This document shows positions 16,377-24,398 of a stretch of 50,808 nucleotides of DNA, in pieces (the stretch's first letter is position 1; every line of letters starts with the position of its first letter). The position numbers and the translations under genes are program-made. The notes beneath the pieces were generated by a model. It was given only the letters and a program-made list of their open reading frames with translations. It did not search any database and was not told where the DNA came from. The stretch lies in assembly GCF_008365405.1 (NCBI RefSeq), contig NZ_QOKV01000033.1:1-50808 (forward strand), in the 5' to 3' direction. This stretch comes from Azospirillum brasilense. Lineage in GTDB: Bacteria; Pseudomonadota; Alphaproteobacteria; Azospirillales; Azospirillaceae.

Positions 16377-18143
16377 TTATGGGGTGCCGGCGGAAGGTGA
16401 TGAGCGCCCACCACGGCCCGCTTGCCGTTTCCAAGCCTCCTCGTAGAAGCGGCGCATGGACGCCGCTCCCGCATCGGAGGAGGCGAATGACCAATAGCCG
16501 ATCTGGAAGGCGAGATAGCAGGGAAGATGGAAGGCCACCAGCCGCCTTGAAGCGGCCACTGCGCCGCACAGCCGGTCGGCTTCCGCCGCCGGCAGGCCGA
16601 ACTCGACGATGGCCCCCGCCACGTCCCAAGCGATGTCCTGGCAGCCGATCAGGTCATGCGCATCGGCGTGATCGAGCGAGTCGGTCTTCAGCACCCGGCC
16701 GTCGGTGGTGCGCAGCCACTCCCAGATGTGAAGGCGGTTGTCGGTGACGACACGCCGGACCCCGGCGTCCAGTTCCCTCAGCGTGTCCGCCGTCCAGCGA
16801 TCCAAGGAGGCCGTTGCCGCGGCGCCCAGCGCCTCGCCGATGTTCACGCGCGCCATCGCCAGGAGATCCGGAAGGCTGGCGCCCGTGTCACGCTCCGCCG
16901 GAAAGCGTTGGGCGCGGAACAGGAGATAGTCGGCCAAGCGCTCCAGAGGCATGGAGGAGGGCGGATGCGCGCCGTCCAACCACCTCTCCGCCAGGAAGCC
17001 GTGCCGAAGCGCGATGGGTTCGGTCGTGAAACCCGCCTGATGCAACGCGCGGGCCCGGGCCAGCTTGGCCTCGCTCTGGCGTCCGAGGCCGGAGAATTTC
17101 AAAAGCCAGGAGCCGGAGACGATGCGCAACAGGAACTTGCGGCGCTCCTGCTGCGCATGGACCGGCGGCCAGTCCGCCACCGCATCCGCCACCAGATCCG
17201 CCGCCAAATCCGCCGATGCCGTCCGCCATGCGCCGCCCGACAAATCACGCAACGGTGCGACCGCAGGGCCGAGCGCATCCTCGAACCAGCGCTCCAAGGG
17301 CGGCACCGGGCCATGCGCGGCGTGCGCCAATTCATCGAAGCCGATCACCGGACGCACCGCCTCGGCCCAGCGGCGGCGGTGCCGGTCGGATGAGCGCGGC
17401 CCCGGAGCGCCGCCATGGCTGGGAAGGAACGCAATCCGCCGGGACGGCACGCCCGCCGCCTCCAGCCAATCGGCGACGGCGCCGAACGAACTGCCGGACA
17501 GCCCCGGCCCTTTATCGACGATCACATAGGACGCGCCCGCGTCGGCCAGCAGGGCGGCCCGCTGGCGGGCCGACACGCGGACGGCGCGCTGGAACGGATG
17601 ACCGATAGGACGCAGAGTGACCGGAGAAGCTGCGTCCAGCGCGACCGCCGCCATTGCCGCCAGCCCGGTTCCGATGCTGCGCAGGCCAATCACGACGACC
17701 GGAGCGGGCAGATCCGGCGGAAGCCGGGCCGCAGCCTCCAGATAGGCTTCCGGATAGAGGCCATAGAAGGCATAGCCCTCGGGCCGGCGCATCCGCACGG
17801 TTTCGGGCAAGGGTTGCGCCGACAACGTCTCCAGCCCAGCCGTCAGCGCGCAAGCGCCCGGCTGCGGCTCGCCGCGCCAGGACCGGGCGACGGTGCGGGC
17901 CAGCTCCATCACGACCGCCATCGCCGCGTCGCGGCATGGGGTGCAATCGTCCTCCTCCAGCGCCGCGAATTCCGCATCGGCGAGGCCCTGCGCAAGCTCC
18001 GCCGCCTCGATGAGCAGGGACACCAGCAGGGCATGACGGATCAGCCCGTCGGGCTTGGCGGCGGCTGTACGACGGGCGGCGGCGATCCGCGCCACGACGA
18101 CGCGTGGGTCCTCGACACGGTCGCGATCGCCGTAAACCAGCAT
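16377..18143 (-). CDS. Phosphoribosyltransferase-like / APH-kinase-like fusion protein
   Basis: A 588-residue cytosolic protein, last of the leftward operon of the divergent cluster. Residues about 150-260 contain VVVIGLRSIGTGLAA and VIVDKGPGLSGSSF, a phosphoribosyltransferase-like phosphate-binding loop (acidic residue then G-P-G-L-S-G-S-S). The C-terminal third resembles an aminoglycoside-phosphotransferase fold, with KFLLRIVSGSWLLKF, FLAERWLDG and a catalytic-like segment VLKTDSLDHADAHDLIGCQDIAWDVAG. Start ATG 18143 was chosen because upstream codons are out-of-frame glycoside-hydrolase sequence. It lies 41 bases after the preceding gene. Such proteins accompany CgeB, MIPS and radical SAM genes; the reaction is unknown. 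It might attach or activate a ribosyl or phosphate group. Confidence 0.65.
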   Translation of the reverse strand: MLVYGDRDRVEDPRVVVARIAAARRTAAAKPDGLIRHALLVSLLIEAAELAQGLADAEFAALEEDDCTPCRDAAMAVVMELARTVARSWRGEPQPGACALTAGLETLSAQPLPETVRMRRPEGYAFYGLYPEAYLEAAARLPPDLPAPVVVIGLRSIGTGLAAMAAVALDAASPVTLRPIGHPFQRAVRVSARQRAALLADAGASYVIVDKGPGLSGSSFGAVADWLEAAGVPSRRIAFLPSHGGAPGPRSSDRHRRRWAEAVRPVIGFDELAHAAHGPVPPLERWFEDALGPAVAPLRDLSGGAWRTASADLAADLVADAVADWPPVHAQQERRKFLLRIVSGSWLLKFSGLGRQSEAKLARARALHQAGFTTEPIALRHGFLAERWLDGAHPPSSMPLERLADYLLFRAQRFPAERDTGASLPDLLAMARVNIGEALGAAATASLDRWTADTLRELDAGVRRVVTDNRLHIWEWLRTTDGRVLKTDSLDHADAHDLIGCQDIAWDVAGAIVEFGLPAAEADRLCGAVAASRRLVAFHLPCYLAFQIGYWSFASSDAGAASMRRFYEEAWKRQAGRGGRSSPSAGTP

Positions 18144-18184
18144 GGCTCGGCCTCTCCGGGTGGCGAGGGAACTCAGCCTTTCCC

Positions 18185-19111
18185 CTATCCCAGCGCCAAA
18201 AGGGAGGCCGGCGCTGCAGGAGCGGTGCTGGCGTAGCGGCGGACCATGGCCGCGCAAAAATCCGCGAACTCCTCGGCGACCTGGGGCGGGCTGGTGTGGT
18301 GTGGTTCGATCCCACGATGCTCGGGCGTGAAGCAAAAGGTGATGGTGACATCGAAATCGGCCAGCGCTTCCATCTGACGGTCGAACCAGGCGAGCGCGTT
18401 CGGCCGGAAGCTGTCGGCCCAGGACAGGCCGGTGCGCAGATGCCGGACGCCCAACCGCTTCATCCAGGCCACCGCCTCGTCCAGACGGTGATCCTCGAAG
18501 TGGAACCATTGGCAAATCCCCATCTCGGCCGCATAGGGCGCGTAGGCGTCGAGCGCCGGCTTGGGCGTGCCGTCCGCCCGCAGCAGCCCCATGTGGAAAT
18601 GACGGTAGTAGGAGGAGCCCTCCGCCTCCTTGTGGCGCGTCGTCGCCTCCCAGGCGCTGGGAAGATCGTAGAGGCTGTACCAGTGAATGCGTGGAACCCG
18701 GCCGATCAGCAGTTCCGCGGTGCGGGCGACGCCCCAGGCCTGCACCTCCTCGGCGCCGAAGGACGAGACGCCGGCCTCCGTCACCCAGATGGGCTTGCCG
18801 GTGACGGCGCGGATTTCCTCGATCTTCTCCGGCCATTCCCGGATCTGCCAGAGATTCCAGTCGAGCGGAAAGCCATGCACCGCAACCACATCCACATGGT
18901 CCAGCGCGCCGCGCTCGCCCAGGCGGCGGATGAAGGAGGGATCGATGGGCGAGATGCCGCCCAACACACGGGTGAGCGCACCGTTCTCCGCCCGGATCGC
19001 CTGTCCGGCCAGGATCGTCATGCGGGAGAACAGATCCCATTCCGGATCGAGATCGGGATTCCAGTGGGACTTGTTGTTGGGCTCGTTCCAGATCTTGGCG
19101 GCTTCGATCAT
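18185..19111 (-). CDS. Glycoside-hydrolase-like TIM barrel, apparently circularly permuted
   Basis: A 308-residue protein. It begins at the strand-4 acid/base motif of clan GH-A (KIWNEPN, Glu10), continues through VDVVAVHGFP, the strand-7 nucleophile motif KPIWVTEAG (Glu112), RIHWYSLYDLP and the typical barrel end MGLLRADGTPKPALDAY. Only afterwards come the segments that normally open such a barrel: LDEAVAWMKRLGVRHLRTGLSW, DFDVTITFCFTP and EEFADFCAAMVRRYA. The order is therefore strands 4-8 then 1-3. It resembles GH39/beta-xylosidase-like enzymes. No signal peptide, so it acts in the cytosol, perhaps as a transglycosidase or trimming enzyme. Its ATG overlaps the methyltransferase stop by 4 bases. 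Confidence 0.75.
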   Translation of the reverse strand: MIEAAKIWNEPNNKSHWNPDLDPEWDLFSRMTILAGQAIRAENGALTRVLGGISPIDPSFIRRLGERGALDHVDVVAVHGFPLDWNLWQIREWPEKIEEIRAVTGKPIWVTEAGVSSFGAEEVQAWGVARTAELLIGRVPRIHWYSLYDLPSAWEATTRHKEAEGSSYYRHFHMGLLRADGTPKPALDAYAPYAAEMGICQWFHFEDHRLDEAVAWMKRLGVRHLRTGLSWADSFRPNALAWFDRQMEALADFDVTITFCFTPEHRGIEPHHTSPPQVAEEFADFCAAMVRRYASTAPAAPASLLALG

Positions 19112-19923
19112 CCCTGGCTTTCCGTCTTCGTGTGGTTTTCCAGCGCCTGTCCGGCGGATGGTGCGGCGGCGGATGGCAGGGCGGGATAGACGGCGCCCGC
19201 CTCCGTCGGCCGTGCTGCGCGGCGGCAGACATAGACCTCCTGCTCCGGATGCTCGACGATCCGAAAGCCGGCGCTGCGCAGCATGGCCTCGGCGCAGGCG
19301 GCGTTCGGGACCCACCAGTTCGTCCAGTCGCCGGAATACCGGTGTTCGATGAAATGCAGCTTCGGATAGCCGGGCGCGTTGAAATGGTCCTGCTGGCGGA
19401 AGTCGTAATCGATGCCCACCGGTTCGACCGTCTCGGAGCCGCGTTGCATGGATTGGAAGATCATCAGGTCGCGGGCGGCATGCTCGTGGATCAGGTCGAG
19501 AGCCAGCAACGGGTGGCGCAGATGGTAAAGCACCCCCATGAACAGGACGACGTCGAACCGCTCCCCCAGCGACGCCAGGTCGTAGACCGACAGCTTGCGG
19601 AACTCGATGTCTTGGCGGGTCACTTCGGCGGCGAAGCGCGCCTGTGCGAGATAACGGTCGTCGAAGTCGATTCCCACCACCCGCTCGGCGCCGCGCCGCT
19701 TCATCTCGATGGAGTAGAAGCCACCGTTGCAGCCGATGTCGAGCACCGTCAGGCCGCTCAGATCCTGCGGGACCGCATGGGCGAACCGCCGCCACTTCAC
19801 GTTCGGGTAGTCGTGCAGGAAGTGGTCGGGGGCGGTGCTGACGCCGTTCAGATCGATGTTGTGGAACCAGTCCCCCAGCGCGGCGACCCGGGCGCGGATC
19901 TGGTCGGTCGTCAGATTCGTCAT
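19108..19923 (-). CDS. SAM-dependent methyltransferase, Rta_06860-like (TIGR04290)
   Basis: A 271-residue class I methyltransferase. Motif I is VLDIGCNGGFYSIEMKRRGA followed by VVGIDFDDRYLAQA, and the post-I acidic loop and motif IV (FDVVLFMGVLYHLRHP) are intact. Long flanking segments (DWFHNIDLNGVSTAPDHF near the start, KLHFIEHRY and TNWWVPNAACAEAMLRSAGF later) match what I remember of the TIGR04290 family, named from Ramlibacter and tied to a conserved cluster with a B12-type radical SAM enzyme; that assignment is from memory. The C-terminal 40 residues are low-complexity. ATGA overlaps link it to the phosphatase before and the glycosidase after. Substrate unknown, presumably the pathway's sugar or cyclitol. 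Confidence 0.82.
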   Translation of the reverse strand: MTNLTTDQIRARVAALGDWFHNIDLNGVSTAPDHFLHDYPNVKWRRFAHAVPQDLSGLTVLDIGCNGGFYSIEMKRRGAERVVGIDFDDRYLAQARFAAEVTRQDIEFRKLSVYDLASLGERFDVVLFMGVLYHLRHPLLALDLIHEHAARDLMIFQSMQRGSETVEPVGIDYDFRQQDHFNAPGYPKLHFIEHRYSGDWTNWWVPNAACAEAMLRSAGFRIVEHPEQEVYVCRRAARPTEAGAVYPALPSAAAPSAGQALENHTKTESQG

Positions 19924-20528
19924 TCCGCCGCCTCGTTGATGCTGTGGACCTTCAGGCCCCATTCCCCGGCGATCAGCACGCTGCGGGACGCCGGAGCGAT
20001 CTCGAACCGGGCGTGGAAATCCACGGAAAGCCCCAGGGCGTGGGACAGCGCCGCCTTGATGACGTCGGCGTGGCTGACCAGCGCCACGGTCCGGCCGGCG
20101 TATCGGCGGCGCAGCCGCTCGATGCAGCGCGTCATCCGGGCCTGAGCCTCCAGCATCGTTTCGCCCCCAGGCGGGCGGGCGTGCGACCGCGCGCTGTTCC
20201 ACACATTCCAGGCCGGGTCGCCGCGCAGTTTCTCGAAGCGCATGCCGGCCCAGGCGCCGAGATCAAGCTCGTTGAGATCCTCCTCCACCTCCACGGCCAA
20301 GGCCTGTGACGCGGCGATCGCCGCCGCCGTTTCCACGGCACGCTCCAGCGGGCTGGACAGCACGGCGGCGAACCGGTGACGCGCCAATGCAACGGCCAGC
20401 GCGTCGGCCTCGCGCCGGCCGGCCTCGCTGAGCGTCACGCCGGGCATGCGTCCGCACAGCACGGAGCCGAGCCGGTCGTGCGACGCGTGACGCAGCAGGA
20501 CCAGGATTGTTTCCACGCAGCCGCTCAC
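19920..20528 (-). CDS. Histidine phosphatase (phosphoglycerate mutase-like)
   Basis: A 202-residue enzyme of the histidine phosphatase superfamily, branch 1. The phosphohistidine motif is LLRHASHD (usual RHG becomes RHA), the second arginine lies in VLSSPLERAVETA, the acid in ELDLGAWAG and the second histidine in VALVSHADVIKAAL. These residues suffice for phosphomonoesterase activity. It sits directly downstream of inositol-3-phosphate synthase with a 4-base ATGA overlap, so a phosphatase acting on inositol phosphate or a phosphosugar of the pathway is an economical guess; no classic IMPase-type gene is present. Cobalamin-type alpha-ribazole phosphatases share this architecture and are an alternative. 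Confidence 0.83.
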   Translation of the reverse strand: MSGCVETILVLLRHASHDRLGSVLCGRMPGVTLSEAGRREADALAVALARHRFAAVLSSPLERAVETAAAIAASQALAVEVEEDLNELDLGAWAGMRFEKLRGDPAWNVWNSARSHARPPGGETMLEAQARMTRCIERLRRRYAGRTVALVSHADVIKAALSHALGLSVDFHARFEIAPASRSVLIAGEWGLKVHSINEAAE

Positions 20529-21628
20529 GCCCGGAAGCGCGGGCCGTCCACCGCCTCGCCGGCGATGAAGCGCAGCGTGCGCTCGCGCGCTTCATGGTCG
20601 GTGAATTGCTCGGGCGGCGATTTCATGAAGTAGCTCGACGGCCCGACCAGCGGCCCGGCCATCTTCCGGTCCAGCGCCAGCTTGGCGCACCGCACCGCGT
20701 CGATCACGATGCCGGCGGAGTTCGGGCTGTCCCAGACCTCCAGCTTGAGTTCCACGCTCAGGGGCACGCCCCCGAAGGCGGTGCCCTCCAACCGGATGTG
20801 CGCCCATTTCCGGTCGGCCAGCCAGGGGACGTGATCGCTGGGACCGATATGGACGTCGTCCGCGTCGAGCGGCACGTCCAGTTGGCTGGTGACGGCGCGG
20901 GTCTTCGAAATCTTCTTCGATTCCAGGCGTTCGCGTTCCAGCATGTTCTTGAAGTCGGTGTTGCCGCCGAAGTTCAGCTGATAGGTATGGTCGAGCCGGA
21001 CGCCGCGCTCGCGGAACAGGTTCGCCAGCGTGCGGTGGATGATGGTGGCACCCATCTGGCTCTTGATGTCGTCGCCGATGACCGGCAGGCCGTGCCGCTC
21101 GAACCGCTTCGCCCAACCTGGATCGGAGGCGATGAAGACCGGGATGCAGTTGACGAAGGCGCAGCCGGCCTCCAGCGCCTGCTCGGCATAGAACTCCGTG
21201 GCCTTCTGCGAACCGACCGGCAGATAAGACACCAGGATATCGGTGCCTGAGCGGCGCAGAGACTCGGCGATGGCAACCGGCGCCTCCCCCGACTCCTCGA
21301 TGTCGCCGGCCAGATAGCGGCCGATGCCATCCAGTGTCGGACCGCGCTCCACCCGTACCCCCGAAGCACGCGGGGTTGCGAAACGGCAGGTGTTGTTCGG
21401 AAGGGCAAAGATGGCGTCGGACAAATCCCGCCCGACCTTGGCGGCGTTCACATCAAAGGCGGCGGACATTTCGATGTCGCTGACCCGATAGCCGCCGAGA
21501 TCGAGGGTCATCAGCCCGGGCGGCGGCTCATTAGCTTGAGCATCGGCATAATAGCTCACACCTTGCACGAAGGACGAAGCGCAATTTCCGACACCGGCAA
21601 TCGCCACCCGCAGCTTTTTCCCAGTCAC
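20525..21628 (-). CDS. ino1: Inositol-3-phosphate synthase (MIPS)
   Basis: A 367-residue enzyme that cyclises glucose 6-phosphate to inositol phosphate with transient NAD use. The N-terminal dinucleotide-binding motif is VAIAGVGNCASSFVQG. Catalytic-domain landmarks include GDDIKSQMGATIIHRTL, NFGGNTDFKNML and the lysine-rich RLESKKISKTRAVTSQL, followed by the strand VELKLEVWDSPNSAG and the end stretch. The length is that of the short actinobacterial/archaeal-type MIPS rather than the 500-residue eukaryotic form. It starts the leftward operon, with its ATG 312 bases from the divergent epimerase GTG. Its presence argues for inositol or an inositol phosphate as a building block. Confidence 0.92.
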   Translation of the reverse strand: MTGKKLRVAIAGVGNCASSFVQGVSYYADAQANEPPPGLMTLDLGGYRVSDIEMSAAFDVNAAKVGRDLSDAIFALPNNTCRFATPRASGVRVERGPTLDGIGRYLAGDIEESGEAPVAIAESLRRSGTDILVSYLPVGSQKATEFYAEQALEAGCAFVNCIPVFIASDPGWAKRFERHGLPVIGDDIKSQMGATIIHRTLANLFRERGVRLDHTYQLNFGGNTDFKNMLERERLESKKISKTRAVTSQLDVPLDADDVHIGPSDHVPWLADRKWAHIRLEGTAFGGVPLSVELKLEVWDSPNSAGIVIDAVRCAKLALDRKMAGPLVGPSSYFMKSPPEQFTDHEARERTLRFIAGEAVDGPRFRA

Positions 21629-21940
21629 GAAATTCTCCTCATCCTGAAAACTTCCTTAATGGACCGGAATGATATTTGTATCCTGGAAAAACAATTGCCG
21701 GAAGATCGTCCGATCTGACCACGCCTTTTGGGTAAGGTGTGGAAAGTCCAGCAACGATGTTAATATTGATACGACCGCGCTTCTGTTCATGAAGCGGGCA
21801 CTGCGGTTTCTCACGCATGCAGGTGAAAAGCTGTAGCCTCTTACAAATGAGGACCGTGGCGGGGTTTGGCAATTTTACACACAATCAACACACCCAATAG
21901 TAGTTACCGTAAACGTCACCGTCCATCCGCGGAGGGGCTT
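21629..21940. promoter_or_regulatory. Divergent promoter region of the glycoconjugate cluster
   Basis: This 312-bp stretch is visibly more AT-rich than its surroundings and must carry promoters for both arms. It contains a perfect 14-bp palindrome-like dyad at 21703-21716 (AGATCG-TC-CGATCT), a candidate operator. No convincing sigma-54 or EcfG-type promoter and no FNR-like dyad were seen. The epimerase start is fixed by GGAGGGG at 21931-21937 before GTG 21941. Confidence 0.55.
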
Positions 21941-23053
21941 GTGGGAGAATCCATTCTTGTCACCGGTGGCGCCGGCTTCATCGGCCGCCACGTCGCCAGG
22001 GCACTCCTCGCCCGCGGCGACCGGGTTCGGGTTCTCGACAGTCTGATCGCGCAAGTCCATCCCACCCGGACACGGCCCGACGAATTGGACCCGGACGCCG
22101 AACTGCTGATCGGGGATATACGCGACGAGACCATGGTCGGTCGGGCGCTGGAGGGAGTGGATTCGGTGATCCACCTCGCCGCCGAGGTCGGTGTCGGCCA
22201 GAGCATGTACGCGGTGGACCGCTACACTTCGGTGAACGACCATGGGACGGCCGTGCTGTTCCAGCGGCTGATCGACCGACCGGTCCGCCGGGTGGTGGTC
22301 GCCTCCTCGATGAGCATCTACGGCGAGGGGCTGTACCGGACCGCCGACGGCACGCCGATGGAGGACGTGGTGCGCGGGACGCGCAATCCCGACGGTTCCT
22401 GGGACCCGCTGGATTGCGACGGACGGCCGCTGATCCCCGTCCCCACGCCGGAGAGCAAGCGCCCGGCCCTGAGGTCCGTCTACGCCATCGGCAAATACGT
22501 GCAGGAGCGGCTGACCCTGACGCTCACCGCCCAATACGGGATGGAAGGGGCGGCGTTGCGGCTGTGGAACGTCTACGGCCCCGGGCAGGCGCTGTCGAAC
22601 CCCTACACCGGGGTGCTGGCGATCTTCGCCTCGCGCATCGCCAACGGTCAGCGGCCGATGATCTTCGAGGATGGCCAACAGCGGCGCGACTTCGTGCATG
22701 TCGGCGACGTGGCACGCGCTGTCCTGCTGGCGCTCGACGAGTTAGCCGCCAATGGCGAGGTCTTCAACATCGGGTCCGGCGAGGACCGCACCGTGGAGGA
22801 GGTGGCGCGGCTCCAGGCCGCCTCGATGGGCCGGCCCGACCTGACGCCGGAGATCACCGGCCAAGCCCGCGCCGGCGACATCCGCCATAACATCCCCGAC
22901 CTGGGCAAGGCGCGGGCTGTCCTGAACTACGAACCGCGGCAGGATTTCGCCGAGGGGCTGGCCGAACTCGCCGAATGGGTTGCCCGGCAGGAGGCGCAGG
23001 ACCGCGTCGCCGAAGCCCGGGGCGAACTCGAAGCGCGGGGGCTGGTGGCATGA
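21941..23053 (+). CDS. NAD-dependent sugar epimerase/dehydratase (SDR)
   Basis: A 370-residue extended short-chain dehydrogenase. The Rossmann motif ILVTGGAGFIGRHVA is at the N-terminus, the catalytic serine lies in VVASSMSIYGEG and the YxxxK pair in VYAIGKYVQE. A distinctive insertion between them (EDVVRGTRNPDGSWDPLD, with RPLIPVPTPE) is seen in a subgroup linked to oligosaccharide clusters. The substrate is expected to be a nucleotide sugar that is epimerised, dehydrated or reduced. GTG 21941 is chosen for its GGAGGGG site and because homology starts there. It opens the rightward operon; the radical SAM gene follows after 37 bases. Confidence 0.85.
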   Translation: MGESILVTGGAGFIGRHVARALLARGDRVRVLDSLIAQVHPTRTRPDELDPDAELLIGDIRDETMVGRALEGVDSVIHLAAEVGVGQSMYAVDRYTSVNDHGTAVLFQRLIDRPVRRVVVASSMSIYGEGLYRTADGTPMEDVVRGTRNPDGSWDPLDCDGRPLIPVPTPESKRPALRSVYAIGKYVQERLTLTLTAQYGMEGAALRLWNVYGPGQALSNPYTGVLAIFASRIANGQRPMIFEDGQQRRDFVHVGDVARAVLLALDELAANGEVFNIGSGEDRTVEEVARLQAASMGRPDLTPEITGQARAGDIRHNIPDLGKARAVLNYEPRQDFAEGLAELAEWVARQEAQDRVAEARGELEARGLVA

Positions 23054-23090
23054 ACCGCCGGTCCGGACCGGCCTTGGTGGAGGCGACGTG

Positions 23091-24398
23091 ATGCGTGTGG
23101 CGTTGGTCAACCCAGCCTGGACCTTCGCGCACAGCATCTATTTCGGCTGCCGCGAGGCGCATCTGCCCCTTGAACTGGGCTACGGCAAGGCGCTGCTGGA
23201 GCAGGCCGGACACGAGGTCCTGCTGCTCGACGGGCCGTTGACGGGATTGTCGAACGCCGAACTGGCGGATCGGGTGGCCGGCTTCGCTCCCGGCATGACC
23301 GTGGTGACGACCGCGCCGACCTACCTGTTCTGGCGTTGCGCCCCGCCGGAGCTGCGAATCCCCCGTGATTTCCTGCTGGCGCTGGATCGACGCGGCGGCC
23401 GGACCGTCGCGGTGGGGCCGCATGGATCGACCACCCCCCGAGCAGCCCTGGACAAGCTGGGCGTGGACGTGGTCGTGCGGGGCGAATGCGAGGAGATCGT
23501 GAAACGGCTTGCCGACCGGTTGGATTCCGGCCAGCCGGGGTTGGACGGCGTTCCGGCGCTGGCCTCCCGCAGCGGCGGCGGAACCGTCGTCAGCGGCGGC
23601 CCGCACGCCGGCCGCTTCGTCGATCTGCCGGCGCTGTCCTGGCCCGCCGAATGGCTGAAGCGCCACCCCCACCATCACCACCGCTACGGCACCGAACCGC
23701 TCGGCGCGGGGGCCGAGGTCGAGGCGTCGCGTGGCTGCCCCTACACCTGTTCCTTCTGCGCCAAGATCGATTTCCGCGACCAGTACCGCCGCCGCGACAC
23801 CGCCATCGTGTTGGAGGAGATCGACCGGCTGACCGCCGTCGGCGTGCGCTACGTCTATTTCATCGACGAGATCTTCCTGCCCCGCCGCGACCTGTTGGAA
23901 GCGCTGGTGGAGCGTCCGGTCGAGTTCGGCATCCAGACCCGCATCGACCTGTGGAAGCCCGACCTGCTGGATCTCCTTGGGGCCGCCGGCTGCGTGTCGA
24001 TCGAGGCCGGGGTGGAAAGCCTGACCGAGGAGGGCCGCGCGGCGCTCGACAAGAACTGCCGCATGAGCACCGACGCGCTGGCCGACCGCCTGATCCACGC
24101 CCGGCGCAGCGTGCCCTTCGTCCAGGCCAACCTGATCGCCATGGCCGGCGACGACGCCGGGCTCGTCGCGCGATGGCGGGAGAGGCTGCACGGTGCCGGC
24201 GTCTGGGCCAACGATCCGGTGCCGCTCTACCCCTACCCAGCCTCGCCCGATTACCGCCGCCTGTGGGGCGAACCGGACGACCGGGCATGGGAAAGGGCGC
24301 ACGAGCACTATCTGCGCCAATTCGCACGACTGAGCGACATTCAGGAGGAGAAGCCCCTGCCCTTGCATGAGTTGGAGGCCGCATGCGGTTGCCGGTGA
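23091..24398 (+). CDS. B12-binding-type radical SAM enzyme, Rta_06880-like (TIGR04295)
   Basis: A 435-residue protein. The N-terminal half (MRVALVNPAW to about 170) has the fold pattern of a cobalamin-binding domain, although the DxHxxG base-on motif is not evident. The radical SAM core begins at ASRGCPYTCSFC (Cys216, Cys220, Cys223, coordinating the 4Fe-4S cluster), followed by YFIDEIFLPRRDLLEAL and VSIEAGVESLTEEGR. It recalls TIGR04295, described in a cluster with TIGR04290 methyltransferases and glycosyltransferases; that is from memory. Radical methylation or rearrangement of a sugar or cyclitol is possible. Start ATG 23091 follows GGAGG. The last 16 bases overlap the next gene. Confidence 0.83.
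   Translation: MRVALVNPAWTFAHSIYFGCREAHLPLELGYGKALLEQAGHEVLLLDGPLTGLSNAELADRVAGFAPGMTVVTTAPTYLFWRCAPPELRIPRDFLLALDRRGGRTVAVGPHGSTTPRAALDKLGVDVVVRGECEEIVKRLADRLDSGQPGLDGVPALASRSGGGTVVSGGPHAGRFVDLPALSWPAEWLKRHPHHHHRYGTEPLGAGAEVEASRGCPYTCSFCAKIDFRDQYRRRDTAIVLEEIDRLTAVGVRYVYFIDEIFLPRRDLLEALVERPVEFGIQTRIDLWKPDLLDLLGAAGCVSIEAGVESLTEEGRAALDKNCRMSTDALADRLIHARRSVPFVQANLIAMAGDDAGLVARWRERLHGAGVWANDPVPLYPYPASPDYRRLWGEPDDRAWERAHEHYLRQFARLSDIQEEKPLPLHELEAACGCR

Noticed and set aside
18112..19232. N-terminal extension of the PRT/kinase frame into the glycoside-hydrolase gene
   Set aside because: The extension is an out-of-frame reading of the overlapping hydrolase; conserved protein begins at ATG 18143.
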